Assembly: GCA_022766165.1 (NCBI GenBank)
Contig: QYLO01000008.1
Location: forward strand, 1-64,000
From: Candidatus Electrothrix gigas
GTDB taxonomy: Bacteria > Desulfobacterota > Desulfobulbia > Desulfobulbales > Desulfobulbaceae
DNA: 64,000 nt
Reading direction: 5' to 3'
This document shows, piece after piece, positions 8,491-16,281 of the stretch. Below the pieces are notes generated by a model. That model saw only the letters and a program-made list of their open reading frames with translations. It searched no databases and was not told the origin of the DNA. The translations under genes and the position numbers were made by a program. Each line of letters opens with the position of its first letter. The stretch's first letter is position 1.

Positions 8491-8521
8491 GTCTGATTTC
8501 GTTATACTCTATCAGACCTAC
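8491..8521. repeat. 31-nt hairpin element, copy 1 (downstream of mazF)
   Basis: GTCTGAT ... ATCAGAC stem-loop just after the mazF stop. Its reverse complement matches 12015-12045 at 28 of 31 positions. The hairpin could end mazF transcription, but recurrence at a second TA cassette suggests it belongs to the cassette. Confidence 0.7.
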
Positions 8522-8539
8522 GCAACTATCCGCAGAGCC

Positions 8540-8594
8540 ATGATCCGGTCGGCCTGCGGGAGTGTGCGTGTACCTTTGAGGAGTTTGCCGGGAG
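8540..8594. repeat. Right direct repeat of the MazEF cassette
   Basis: The partner of 7692-7747, same orientation, about 89% identical. It starts 18 nt after the shared 31-nt hairpin. Confidence 0.8.
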
Positions 8595-8699
8595 CTGTAT
8601 CACGGGATACTTAGAGAGGAAAATTTGATAATCCAACAGGGCAAGTAATATGTTTTTACTTATTCGGAGGCATCTTATGTTTTTTCTGAGGAATAACTA

Positions 8700-9494
8700 A
8701 TGAAAGTAAAGGGAGAAGGATTTACATCTAAACTGGGGAAGCAAGAAGCCGAAGCGATCCTTAACCATCATCGTTTTACTCTTAACGAGCTGAAGGCAAT
8801 AATTGACGCCTGCCATACTTTTGTAATGTCCGCAAACATCACAGGGCAAGATACAGATAAAGAAAAACAAAAAATTATCTCCCTCATATTAGGGGTTCGA
8901 TTGCTTGAGATTAGCGGAGCCGCATTACTGGTAATAGAGAGTGGCATGAGCAATGAGGCAAACACGCTATTCAGAGTTTTTCTTGATGCATATTTTGTAT
9001 TTGCGAATGTTTGTACTAACCCTGAGTTCATTACTGGCTATTTTAAGTCTGATGAAGCCATGAGGTTAAAACTTATGAATTCTTCTAAGAAGCATAATTC
9101 AGAACTTTTTAAAAAGATAAATACATATGCTGACGAGCAACTTAAAACAGAACTAAAACAAAAGATTACAGAAGAAAAGATCCAAACGTTTAATAGCTAC
9201 GCCTATGCCGAGAATGTTGGATGCTCTGAGATATACGACTGCATGTATAGGCTAATGAGTGCATCCCTCCATACGACGCCACGGTCTCTTCAAAAATATA
9301 TGAAAAAAGACAAACACGGTAACATCATCGAAATCAAATATCATCCAACGGAAGATGATATCCCACAACGGATTTATGATTTTGCATATTTTCTCATAAA
9401 GATACTGAGCGGTTTGAAGGAAATTTTTGGAGAACTCAATGCCGAAGAGATCGAAGCGATGACCCGACGGCTGGAGCAATCCGTAATCAGGTGA
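8700..9494 (+). CDS. DUF5677-like hypothetical protein
   Basis: A 264-residue, helix-rich soluble protein without signal peptide. The segment ALLVIESGMSNEANTLFRVFLDAYF resembles the conserved core of DUF5677-type proteins (a helical arrangement often found near defence or mobile genes). No catalytic motif can be assigned. It is lower in GC than the modB gene that follows, which suggests later arrival. It occupies the gap between modA and modB together with the MazEF cassette. Confidence 0.65.
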   Translation: MKVKGEGFTSKLGKQEAEAILNHHRFTLNELKAIIDACHTFVMSANITGQDTDKEKQKIISLILGVRLLEISGAALLVIESGMSNEANTLFRVFLDAYFVFANVCTNPEFITGYFKSDEAMRLKLMNSSKKHNSELFKKINTYADEQLKTELKQKITEEKIQTFNSYAYAENVGCSEIYDCMYRLMSASLHTTPRSLQKYMKKDKHGNIIEIKYHPTEDDIPQRIYDFAYFLIKILSGLKEIFGELNAEEIEAMTRRLEQSVIR

Positions 9495-9498
9495 ATAT

Positions 9499-9513
9499 GA
9501 GAATTCAATTCTC
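9499..9513. promoter_or_regulatory. 15-bp palindrome upstream of modB
   Basis: GAGAATT-C-AATTCTC, a perfect dyad 49 nt before the modB start and just after the DUF5677-like stop. It may be an operator or a short terminator stem. No T-run follows. Confidence 0.4.
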
Positions 9514-9561
9514 CAAAGATTATTTACATTTTAATACGTCGCACCCTCTTTATACTACACT

Positions 9562-10242
9562 ATGCTCAACCTTTCCCCCGACGACATCCAAGCCATAAAG
9601 CTCTCCCTGCAGGTGGCAATCACCGCAACCGTCATTGCCCTGCCGCCCGGCTTTGCCGTGGCCTATCTCCTTGCCCTGAGTAATATGCGCGGCAAGGCCC
9701 TGCTGGAGGGTGTGATCAACCTGCCCCTGGTTTTGCCGCCGGTCGTGACCGGTTATCTGCTCCTCCTGCTCTTTGGGCGCAAAGGCTGGATCGGTGAACT
9801 GCTGGATAAGTTCGACATCCGCATCATCTTCACCCTGCGGGGAGCGGTGATCGCCTCTGCCGTGGTCGGATTCCCCTTGCTGGTCCGCTCCATCCGCATC
9901 GGCATGGAAGGCATTGACCGCCAGTACATCCAGGCATCCAGAACCCTGGGCGCAAAATGGTGGGACACCCTGTTCACCATCACTGTGCCTCTGTGCAGCC
10001 GGGCCATCCTCGCAGGCATGACCCTGATGTTCGCCCGCAGCCTGGGTGAATTCGGCGCAACTATTGTGCTGGCCGGCAATATCCCCGGTATCACCCAGAC
10101 CATCCCCCTGGCTATCTACGAGTACACCAGCACGCCGGGCGGCGACAGCATGGCCCTGTCCCTCTGCCTGATTTCCATCCTGCTCTCCTTTGCCGTGCTG
10201 CTCATCGGCGAGGCCGCCAACCGCACCCTGACAGGGAGGTAG
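9562..10242 (+). CDS. modB: Molybdate ABC transporter permease ModB
   Basis: A 226-residue polytopic membrane protein of ModB length with about five hydrophobic segments. The cytoplasmic EAA loop (AGMTLMFARSLGEFGATIVLAG) contacts the ATPase. The family forms the homodimeric inner-membrane channel for molybdate delivered by ModA. The start has no strong ribosome site. It is followed after 3 nt by modC, so the two form one unit. Confidence 0.93.
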   Translation: MLNLSPDDIQAIKLSLQVAITATVIALPPGFAVAYLLALSNMRGKALLEGVINLPLVLPPVVTGYLLLLLFGRKGWIGELLDKFDIRIIFTLRGAVIASAVVGFPLLVRSIRIGMEGIDRQYIQASRTLGAKWWDTLFTITVPLCSRAILAGMTLMFARSLGEFGATIVLAGNIPGITQTIPLAIYEYTSTPGGDSMALSLCLISILLSFAVLLIGEAANRTLTGR

Positions 10243-10245
10243 TCC

Positions 10246-11310
10246 ATGTTTCTCGAAGTGAATGTGACCAAGAACTTTCCCGGCATCACCTGCCATGCCG
10301 CCTTTTCCCTGGACAACAAACAATGCGGGGTGTTCGGGCCGTCGGGCAGCGGCAAATCCACTCTCATGCACATGCTGGCCGGGCTGCTGGAACCGGACAG
10401 CGGGTATATCCGCCTCAACGGACGCACCCTGTTTGATCATGAGCAGCGCATCAGCCTGCCGCCGGATCAACGCCGGGTGGGTGTGGTCTTTCAACATGCC
10501 CACCTCTTCCCGCATCTCAGCGTGCAACGCAACCTGTTCTACGGTATGAACCGTCTGCCCAAGGAGGAACGCAACATTGATCCAGATCATCTGATTAAGG
10601 TTTTGCAAATTGACAAGCTGCTGTCCCGCAACGTGACCAAGCTCTCCGGCGGTGAGCGGCAGCGGGTCGCTCTGGGTCGCACCATTCTGGCCTGTCCTCA
10701 GCTCATTCTGCTGGACGAACCCCTGTCCGGCCTGGACGGTACCCTGAAATATCAGATCATCCCTCAGCTCCAGCAGGTCTTTGCCGAGTTTTCCATTCCC
10801 ATGCTCTTTATCAGCCACAGCCTGCAAGAGCTGCGCATGATGACCCAAGAGGTCTTGGTGATGCACAAAGGACAGCTCGCCCGACAGCTCGCCACGGAAG
10901 AACTGGCCCGGACCAGCTTCGGCACCGGCGGGCAGGGCTACACTAATCTCCTGCATCTGGAGGAGATGGAGGACCTGGGAAAACTGCTCCGCTGCCGCTG
11001 GGGAAGCATTCCCATGATGCTGGTCAAGGCCCCGGATCAACGACCGGGAGAGTTTGCTCTGAACGGTCGTGACATCATCCTGTTCAAAAAGCACCCAGAT
11101 GCCTCCAGTGCCCGCAATATGCTGTCCTGTACCGTGCGCAGAACCTACGAGACGGATTGGCTGGTGGGAGTTGAGCTGGAATGCCAAGGCTGTCAGGGGC
11201 AGAGCCTGATTGCCGAGATTGTACCGCAGTCTGTGGATGAGCTGGATATCAGGCCTGGCAGTGAGGTGGTGGCCGTGTTTAAGGCTTCGGCCTTTCGGAG
11301 GTTGTACTGA
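10246..11310 (+). CDS. modC: Molybdate ABC transporter ATPase ModC
   Basis: A 354-residue ATPase with Walker A GPSGSGKST (about residue 30), signature LSGGERQRVALGR, Walker B LILLDEP, and a C-terminal Mop/TOBE domain (about residues 285-354) that senses molybdate in this family. It drives import through ModB. The last codons (AFRRLY-stop) lie in a 31-bp direct repeat that recurs beyond the HepT-MntA pair, evidence that the pair was inserted at the very 3' end of modC. Confidence 0.95.
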   Translation: MFLEVNVTKNFPGITCHAAFSLDNKQCGVFGPSGSGKSTLMHMLAGLLEPDSGYIRLNGRTLFDHEQRISLPPDQRRVGVVFQHAHLFPHLSVQRNLFYGMNRLPKEERNIDPDHLIKVLQIDKLLSRNVTKLSGGERQRVALGRTILACPQLILLDEPLSGLDGTLKYQIIPQLQQVFAEFSIPMLFISHSLQELRMMTQEVLVMHKGQLARQLATEELARTSFGTGGQGYTNLLHLEEMEDLGKLLRCRWGSIPMMLVKAPDQRPGEFALNGRDIILFKKHPDASSARNMLSCTVRRTYETDWLVGVELECQGCQGQSLIAEIVPQSVDELDIRPGSEVVAVFKASAFRRLY

Positions 11311-11316
11311 GGAAGA
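11286..11316. repeat. Left direct repeat of HepT-MntA cassette (modC 3' end)
   Basis: 31 nt spanning the last modC codons and stop. It is matched at 29 of 31 positions by 12062-12092. The second copy still reads AFRRLY-stop, with a synonymous AGG to AGA change. Confidence 0.85.
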
Positions 11317-11340
11317 GGAACAGGCTGCGGGTTCTTCTCG

Positions 11341-11712
11341 TCATGCTGAATCGGAAATCATCTTTCGGAGTGTTTCCGCGAGAGGCGGTATGTGTTTTTC
11401 ACATACCCAGAAGATTTCTTCCGCATCAACATTGAAATACTGATGGGCAATAATATCCCGCAGACCTTTTGCACCTTTCCAGTCAATTGCAGGATAGTTC
11501 TGAAAAAGTTCTCTATCTGTTATTTTGTCGATATTCTTGAGGCTTTCACCGATAGCGATGAGCAGCATACAAATCGAATCCAGGCGTTCCATACCAAAGG
11601 GCGAGCCTGTAAAATCAGCCGCCGTCTCAATTTGCCTGAAACGTTGCTGTATTTTGAGCGTTGCCTCCAGGATTTGATGGAGAATATCAAGGACAAGTTC
11701 CTTATCATACAT
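11341..11712 (-). CDS. hepT: HepT-like toxin (HEPN/DUF86 RNase)
   Basis: An all-helical HEPN-domain protein of about 123 residues with the catalytic Rx4-6H motif as RDIIAHQY near the C-terminus. HepT proteins are RNases held in check by a partner MntA nucleotidyltransferase that AMPylates the toxin near this motif. The start at 11712 (MYDKELVL) is the usual family start and overlaps the end of mntA by a few bases. Convergent with modC and bracketed by direct repeats. Confidence 0.88.
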   Translation of the reverse strand: MYDKELVLDILHQILEATLKIQQRFRQIETAADFTGSPFGMERLDSICMLLIAIGESLKNIDKITDRELFQNYPAIDWKGAKGLRDIIAHQYFNVDAEEIFWVCEKHIPPLAETLRKMISDSA

Positions 11713-11995
11713 ATTGAGCATCCCTTGCAATATGCTTCTTCAGGTATGGATTCATATTCTCTTTGTTGCGGATAAGATCGACAGATTTATTGAATAGCTG
11801 TTCAAGTTCCTCTTTGATATGGACTAACATATATAAATCAGGACATTGTGTTTCGATAACCACATCAATGTCGCTCTCTTCGGTTGCCTGCCCTTTAGAA
11901 TATGAGCCGAATATGCCTATACTGTTAATGCCGTATTTCTTAGAATTTTCTCTTTTGTACTGTTTCAGAGCTTTTAAGATTTCCGAACGGGTCAT
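11705..11995 (-). CDS. mntA: MntA-like antitoxin nucleotidyltransferase
   Basis: A minimal nucleotidyltransferase of 96 residues with the GSYSKGQ...SDIDVVIE motif that coordinates Mg-ATP. In this family it AMPylates and neutralises the HEPN toxin encoded directly downstream. The ATG at 11995 gives the usual N-terminus. An upstream in-frame start at 12013 is possible. Expressed with hepT through a short overlap. Confidence 0.88.
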   Translation of the reverse strand: MTRSEILKALKQYKRENSKKYGINSIGIFGSYSKGQATEESDIDVVIETQCPDLYMLVHIKEELEQLFNKSVDLIRNKENMNPYLKKHIARDAQYV

Positions 11996-12014
11996 GTTTA
12001 TTCCCCTTAGCAAT

Positions 12015-12045
12015 GTAGGTCTGATAGAGTGTAATGAAATCTGAC
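12015..12045. repeat. 31-nt hairpin element, copy 2 (upstream of mntA)
   Basis: Matches the reverse complement of 8491-8521 at 28 of 31 positions. Here the stem has one mismatch (GTCTGAT/ATCTGAC). It lies about 20 nt beyond the mntA start and 16 nt inside the outer direct repeat. Confidence 0.7.
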
Positions 12046-12061
12046 GATTGTGGTAGCTGAA

Positions 12062-12092
12062 TTCAGCCTTTCGGAGATTGTACTGAGGAAGA
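12062..12092. repeat. Right direct repeat of HepT-MntA cassette
   Basis: The partner of 11286-11316. It retains a second, non-functional copy of the modC terminal codons and stop. The following 120 nt to the cytochrome gene contain an imperfect GC-rich hairpin near 12131-12152. Confidence 0.85.
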
Positions 12093-12214
12093 ACGAAGAA
12101 GGCGCGGAATTTTGATCAGATTTGATTGAGGACAGGCCCGGCCTGCCCTCGTCTCGTACATTATCCGCTTGAGTTGTGCTTCAGGCAGATGAACTTAACA
12201 GCATTACTTCAGCA

Positions 12215-12808
12215 TTACTCTGACTTTTTTCCCTGGGTCAGGATCCACTCAGAGATGGTTTTCAGATCATCGTCACTGACCTGCTTCTGAGCAGGCATAG
12301 CCACTTCGCCATACTTGCCCTTGCTGCCCTCTTGAATTGACTTCGTAAGTGTTGCCACAGCATCGTCATCTTCTGTATACTTGGCTGCAATATCCTGCAA
12401 GCTTGGCCCAATACTCTTTGTATCGACTTTATGACAAATCAAACAGTTATTGCTTTTCATCAACTCCTCGCCTGTAGGAGCAGCACTCAGAGTCAGGATC
12501 CATTCAGAGATGGCTTTCAGATCATCGTCACTGACCTGCTTCTGAGCAGGCATAGCCACTTCGCCATACTTGCCCTTGCTGCCCTCTTGAATTGACTTCG
12601 TAAGTGTTGCCACAGCATCATCATCTTCTGTATACTTGGCTGCAATATCCTGCAAGCTTGGCCCAATACTCTTTGTATCGACTTTATGACAAATCAAACA
12701 GTTGTTGCTTTTCATCAACTCCTCGCTTCCAAGAACAGAAACAGCACTGCTTGCGAAAAAAATGAAAAAAGCTGCTGTGGCTGCTGATAATGCTTTTACC
12801 TCATACAT
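12215..12808 (-). CDS. Two-heme cytochrome c made of two near-identical domains
   Basis: A signal peptide (to about residue 28) is followed by two class-I cytochrome c domains of about 80 residues. Each has EELMKSNNCLICHKVDT as heme-binding site (CLICH) and a distal Met ligand in VAMPAQ. The domains differ at almost no residues. Such c551/c552-like proteins shuttle electrons in the periplasm. The tandem form would hold two hemes. A clear aaggagatta ribosome site precedes the ATG. The promoter region 12809-12979 shows no other feature. Confidence 0.92.
   Translation of the reverse strand: MYEVKALSAATAAFFIFFASSAVSVLGSEELMKSNNCLICHKVDTKSIGPSLQDIAAKYTEDDDAVATLTKSIQEGSKGKYGEVAMPAQKQVSDDDLKAISEWILTLSAAPTGEELMKSNNCLICHKVDTKSIGPSLQDIAAKYTEDDDAVATLTKSIQEGSKGKYGEVAMPAQKQVSDDDLKTISEWILTQGKKSE
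12241..12724 (-). repeat. 255-bp-period internal duplication in the cytochrome gene
   Basis: 12241-12469 and 12496-12724 are the same 229-bp sequence with about four substitutions, so the duplication is recent or kept uniform by gene conversion. Confidence 0.85.
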
Positions 12809-12979
12809 AGTAATCTCCTTAGTTTTTTTTTGTCCCTATCAAGTAAAACAGGTTGACAGGAAGTTTTTTGCCCGGCATGCAATATGCTTTTGGCATGTGT
12901 AAAAAATGCTACCGGATGCAGCTCGGAAAAACAAGGGAAGATTTTGATGCTAGGCCAGAATTTTTGGTTGGAATGTTTT

Positions 12980-13501
12980 TTATTCCCCCAACGCACAAAT
13001 CTGTGGTAAATTCCTATAGCTCTGGGCACAATCCAGCCCATAGCCAACAAGAAATCCTTTATCAATCTCAAAGCCAATATAGTCAATCGGTACATCAACA
13101 GCCCGCCGCTCGTTTTTATTAATCAGCGTACATGTCTTTACAGAGTTTGGTTGATGCTCAGTGGTGAAATAATCTTGGAGCCAGGCCATAGTGGTGCCGC
13201 TGTCCACGATGTCTTCCACCAGTAGGACATCTTTGCCAGTCAGATCCAGTTCTGGTGCTTTTGTCAGCGTGATGCTTCCACAGCTCTCAGTGGCCTGTCC
13301 ATAGCTTGCGACCCGGATAAAGTCCACTTCCACAGCCAGCTCAACAGCCCTGACCAGATCAGCCAGAAAAATAAAGGCGCCGTTCAGGATACCGATGACC
13401 ACAGGTTTTTTGCCTGCATAGTCCTTTGTCAGTTGCTGCCCCAAGGTGTTGACCCGTTCCGTGATCTCCTGATGCTGCAGAAGTGTTTCTTTTATTCTCA
13501 T
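12980..13501 (-). CDS. hpt: Hypoxanthine phosphoribosyltransferase
   Basis: A type-I phosphoribosyltransferase of about 173 residues with the PRPP-binding signature VLLVEDIVDSGTT (about residue 95), the flexible-loop SYGQATESCG and the purine-recognition segment DYIGFEIDKGFLVGYGLD. It salvages hypoxanthine or guanine to IMP/GMP in the cytoplasm. The start at 13501 is chosen because aggcaagg lies just upstream. An in-frame ATG at 13513 is the alternative. Confidence 0.93.
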   Translation of the reverse strand: MRIKETLLQHQEITERVNTLGQQLTKDYAGKKPVVIGILNGAFIFLADLVRAVELAVEVDFIRVASYGQATESCGSITLTKAPELDLTGKDVLLVEDIVDSGTTMAWLQDYFTTEHQPNSVKTCTLINKNERRAVDVPIDYIGFEIDKGFLVGYGLDCAQSYRNLPQICALGE

Positions 13502-13812
13502 ACCTTGCCTCATAAATTAAGTTGATGTAACAACGATATTGGGCATTATTAAAAAATAATATAACGTGTAAAGATAACCAAGATAACCGGTAGGATACGA
13601 AAAAGCAAGGCTGACTTGTTTTGTCAAATTGAATGATTGAATGAAGGAAAAAGATGAGAGAGTAGAGAGTAATTTTCTGTATCTTCGGTAAACAGCTTGA
13701 ACAGCTTGAATATTGAACACCTGCCGAGATGACGAGATGGTTATCGACAGGTGTTAATCAGGGTTAATCAAGCTTAATCAGGAGAAAGATCCGTCACTGA
13801 ACAAGTAAGCAC
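13502..13812. other. Intergenic region between hpt and binding-protein gene
   Basis: About 310 AT-rich bases with no supported gene. It contains an 8-bp inverted repeat (AACACCTG at 13716-13723, CAGGTGTT at 13748-13755) and three TTAATCA direct repeats at about 13754-13781. The latter lie downstream of the binding-protein stop. Confidence 0.4.
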
Positions 13813-14973
13813 TTATTTTTCCCAATCACCATTGGCTATCTTAATAATATCGTCCAAATGACCGCTGTCTTTTGGCAAATCAACTATACCGACCTCCAGA
13901 TTAAACCAGCTTGAAGCAGAGAGCCTTAGACTGATTTTTACTTCAGGGTTAGCTGGACGAAATGCATACTTTTTCGTAGCCACTTCCTGCACAGCCGGTG
14001 ACAACATATAATCAATGTAGGCTTGAGCAGCCATCTTTTTGTCAGGATCTGACGTCACAATCCAAACTGGATGGTCGTTCATCACAGCATACTCTGGATA
14101 GATAACAAACAAATCCTTGCCAAATCGATCCGCCAACTCAGGCACCATGTTCTCGTATGTAAAAATGAACGAGTATCGTGCCGAGGATGGACTAAATGCG
14201 TCTGTTAACTTCCTTGTCGATGTAGCTGAGTGTTTAATATTCTTCCAGAAATCTTGCATGGCCGTTTGAAAGCCCTGATCTTCGAGCTGGTCTGGTGACA
14301 ACGGCTCAAACGCATCAAAATACGCATAGGCACGCGTCATAATAACAGAAAGTCCGGAATTAGACTTGCTTGGATCTGTGAAAGCCCCGCGATTTTTACC
14401 CTTGAGCTTACTGTCTGGAGCGATTGCTGACCATCTTTTATTGGCAACTTTACTTATATTATTGAGTGTAATATCCTCGCTGAGAAAGGCCTTCATTGCA
14501 TTAGCCTTTTTCTTTGTGGTTACAAGAACTGTTGGCGAATAAAAAAGATACTGCACTTTTCCTTTATCAAAGTCCTCATATAATAAGGCGGATGCGGTAC
14601 TGGCAGGAGAAACGACATCGCAGCCTTGCGTATTGCTCTTATTCAGGTCATCCATCATCTTCCCTGATCCGTCAAAATACAGGTTCACCTTAATCTTACT
14701 GTGTTCTTGCTGGAATCCTGACAGTGTGCCGTTTGCAAAATCTTTTTTCTCTCCAGCAAAGCACACTTTAATCTCTGTAGATTTCATCTTTTCGAGTTGG
14801 CCCTTGGTATATTGCTGTATACTTTGCACACTCTGAGCGGCTTTTTCCGCAATCACGTCAAACCATCCAGCGTGTACCGACACAGGAAGCGAACTTGCCA
14901 AGAGAAACACTCCAGCAGCCAATAGTAAAATTTTCGACCCCTTAGACTCTTTATAACAGACTTTTTTCTTCAT
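13813..14973 (-). CDS. Periplasmic substrate-binding protein
   Basis: A 386-residue protein with an N-terminal signal peptide (hydrophobic run about residues 14-34, cleavage near SVHAGW). The body resembles bacterial extracellular solute-binding proteins: KVCFAGEKKDF, FDGSGKMMDDLN, GCDVVSPAS and a TDPSKSNSGL ligand loop. No transporter genes adjoin it, so the ligand is unknown. It could be a high-affinity anion binder. The start has a strong ggagg site. Upstream are 11-bp-phased repeats typical of an OmpR/PhoB-type regulator. Confidence 0.75.
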   Translation of the reverse strand: MKKKVCYKESKGSKILLLAAGVFLLASSLPVSVHAGWFDVIAEKAAQSVQSIQQYTKGQLEKMKSTEIKVCFAGEKKDFANGTLSGFQQEHSKIKVNLYFDGSGKMMDDLNKSNTQGCDVVSPASTASALLYEDFDKGKVQYLFYSPTVLVTTKKKANAMKAFLSEDITLNNISKVANKRWSAIAPDSKLKGKNRGAFTDPSKSNSGLSVIMTRAYAYFDAFEPLSPDQLEDQGFQTAMQDFWKNIKHSATSTRKLTDAFSPSSARYSFIFTYENMVPELADRFGKDLFVIYPEYAVMNDHPVWIVTSDPDKKMAAQAYIDYMLSPAVQEVATKKYAFRPANPEVKISLRLSASSWFNLEVGIVDLPKDSGHLDDIIKIANGDWEK

Positions 14974-15026
14974 TTACTTCCTCCATTTGGAAATTATTTC
15001 AGAACGCTGAAATTAATTATTGAGTA

Positions 15027-15090
15027 GTTAATGTAGAGTTAAGTTACATTTTGTTAAGATAGAGTTAAGACTTGGTTAGATTTATGTTAG
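15027..15090 (-). promoter_or_regulatory. 11-bp-phased GTTAR direct repeats (OmpR/PhoB-type operator)
   Basis: GTTAA or GTTAG occurs at 15027, 15038, 15053, 15064, 15075 and 15086. The last four are exactly 11 nt apart, as are the first two. Winged-helix response regulators such as PhoB/PhoP bind TTAAC-like hexamers repeated every 11 bp on one DNA face. The array lies 54-117 nt upstream of the binding-protein start. Confidence 0.6.
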
Positions 15091-15161
15091 GGCTGAAATA
15101 AAAATAGTAAAATTAACGGAATCTACCCTGATATTTGGAGAGGATACCACCTGAACCGCAT

Positions 15162-16253
15162 TTACGCCAGTTTTTCTTTTATCTTTGTTGAAGTCACATT
15201 TTCTGTCTCTTTCTGCTTCACTGGCCGAGCAATGGCTTGAAAGAGTTCCATACAGAACCCGCAGGAGCTACAACGATTGTTGCACACAGAAAGCATGTTG
15301 GCAAAGTCAAAGGACAGGGCTGAGTTGTCAATATACAGATGCTCACTCAGCCAATGCATAGAGTCAAGTAACTCTAACATATTCCCTTGATGGCTTCCGG
15401 CCACATAGGATGAAATGATTTTTTTGAGGAACTCAACCCCGTGGGCGCGACCAGAGAGCAGGATAAGATCGGCTTGGACAAGGTAGGAGTCAACATCTTC
15501 GGGGCGGATAAAGGGAGATTGGAGGAGTTTGTAAGGCTTCTTATCCAGCAACTGTTTACAGCCAAATTTATTGTTGATATATAAGCTTTTATCGTCTTTC
15601 TCATGGTTGCCTAAGGCAATGTAGGCATCATGGGAGTTTCTATACGGGCAAAAGGGCAGACATCCCTCGTTGGCCAGTAACTCTATTTTGATGTCAGGGT
15701 ATGCCTGTCGGCACCAACGCACTGTATCTGTCAGTTTCTCAAGATTACGATTAAGGGCTCGGTCCAGAGTGAGTTTACTGGGAAGCTGGAAGTTTGTTTC
15801 GCGTATGTAGGCGAGATACGAGCTGATCTTGGCCTGAGAATCAAGCATCGTGTTGGTTCCAGGAATGGCTTCTAGGGACTGAGCAAGATCAGGCGCCTCA
15901 AGAGAGAGCGATTGCAGGAGAAATTGATCGCAATAAATAATGCCTTTAACAATGCCTGCACTGACACATTGATCAAGACAGTCAATCAGATGAGCAAGGT
16001 GATCTTTTTGGATGAGCAGATCAGGACCATAAAAAATACTGTTGAGCAGAAGGTATTTATTCTTCACCTTGACCTGCTTCATCAGCTGAATGATTGTTTC
16101 AAGGTGATCAATTGATTGAGGATCAACCCGGTTATCTAACCGTTTGGCTCCCATAAGGCTAAAATGAACCGAATCAATATATGCGCTCTTGGTGTTAAGG
16201 AATTCTACATAGTCGTCTTGTGGCAGAAAAGGAACATTAAGAAATTGTGTCAT
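15162..16253 (-). CDS. U32-family-like protein
   Basis: A 363-residue protein whose central part (ELLANEGCLPFCPYRNSHDAY) and C-terminal cysteines (CNNRCSSCGFCMEL) fit the broader U32 collagenase-like superfamily, whose best studied members are Fe-S proteins in RNA or ubiquinone hydroxylation. The N-terminus is a TIM-barrel-like sequence. It follows the canonical U32 gene after 28 nt in the same direction, so the two are probably one operon. The substrate is not predictable. Confidence 0.65.
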   Translation of the reverse strand: MTQFLNVPFLPQDDYVEFLNTKSAYIDSVHFSLMGAKRLDNRVDPQSIDHLETIIQLMKQVKVKNKYLLLNSIFYGPDLLIQKDHLAHLIDCLDQCVSAGIVKGIIYCDQFLLQSLSLEAPDLAQSLEAIPGTNTMLDSQAKISSYLAYIRETNFQLPSKLTLDRALNRNLEKLTDTVRWCRQAYPDIKIELLANEGCLPFCPYRNSHDAYIALGNHEKDDKSLYINNKFGCKQLLDKKPYKLLQSPFIRPEDVDSYLVQADLILLSGRAHGVEFLKKIISSYVAGSHQGNMLELLDSMHWLSEHLYIDNSALSFDFANMLSVCNNRCSSCGFCMELFQAIARPVKQKETENVTSTKIKEKLA

Positions 16254-16281
16254 AATTTTGTATTGGCATCATGTTAGTTAG

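Noticed and set aside
9550-11187. 545-codon minus-strand frame opposite modB-modC
   Set aside because: It is antisense to two clear ABC transporter genes, has a low-complexity Gln/Gly/His-rich composition and no start context.
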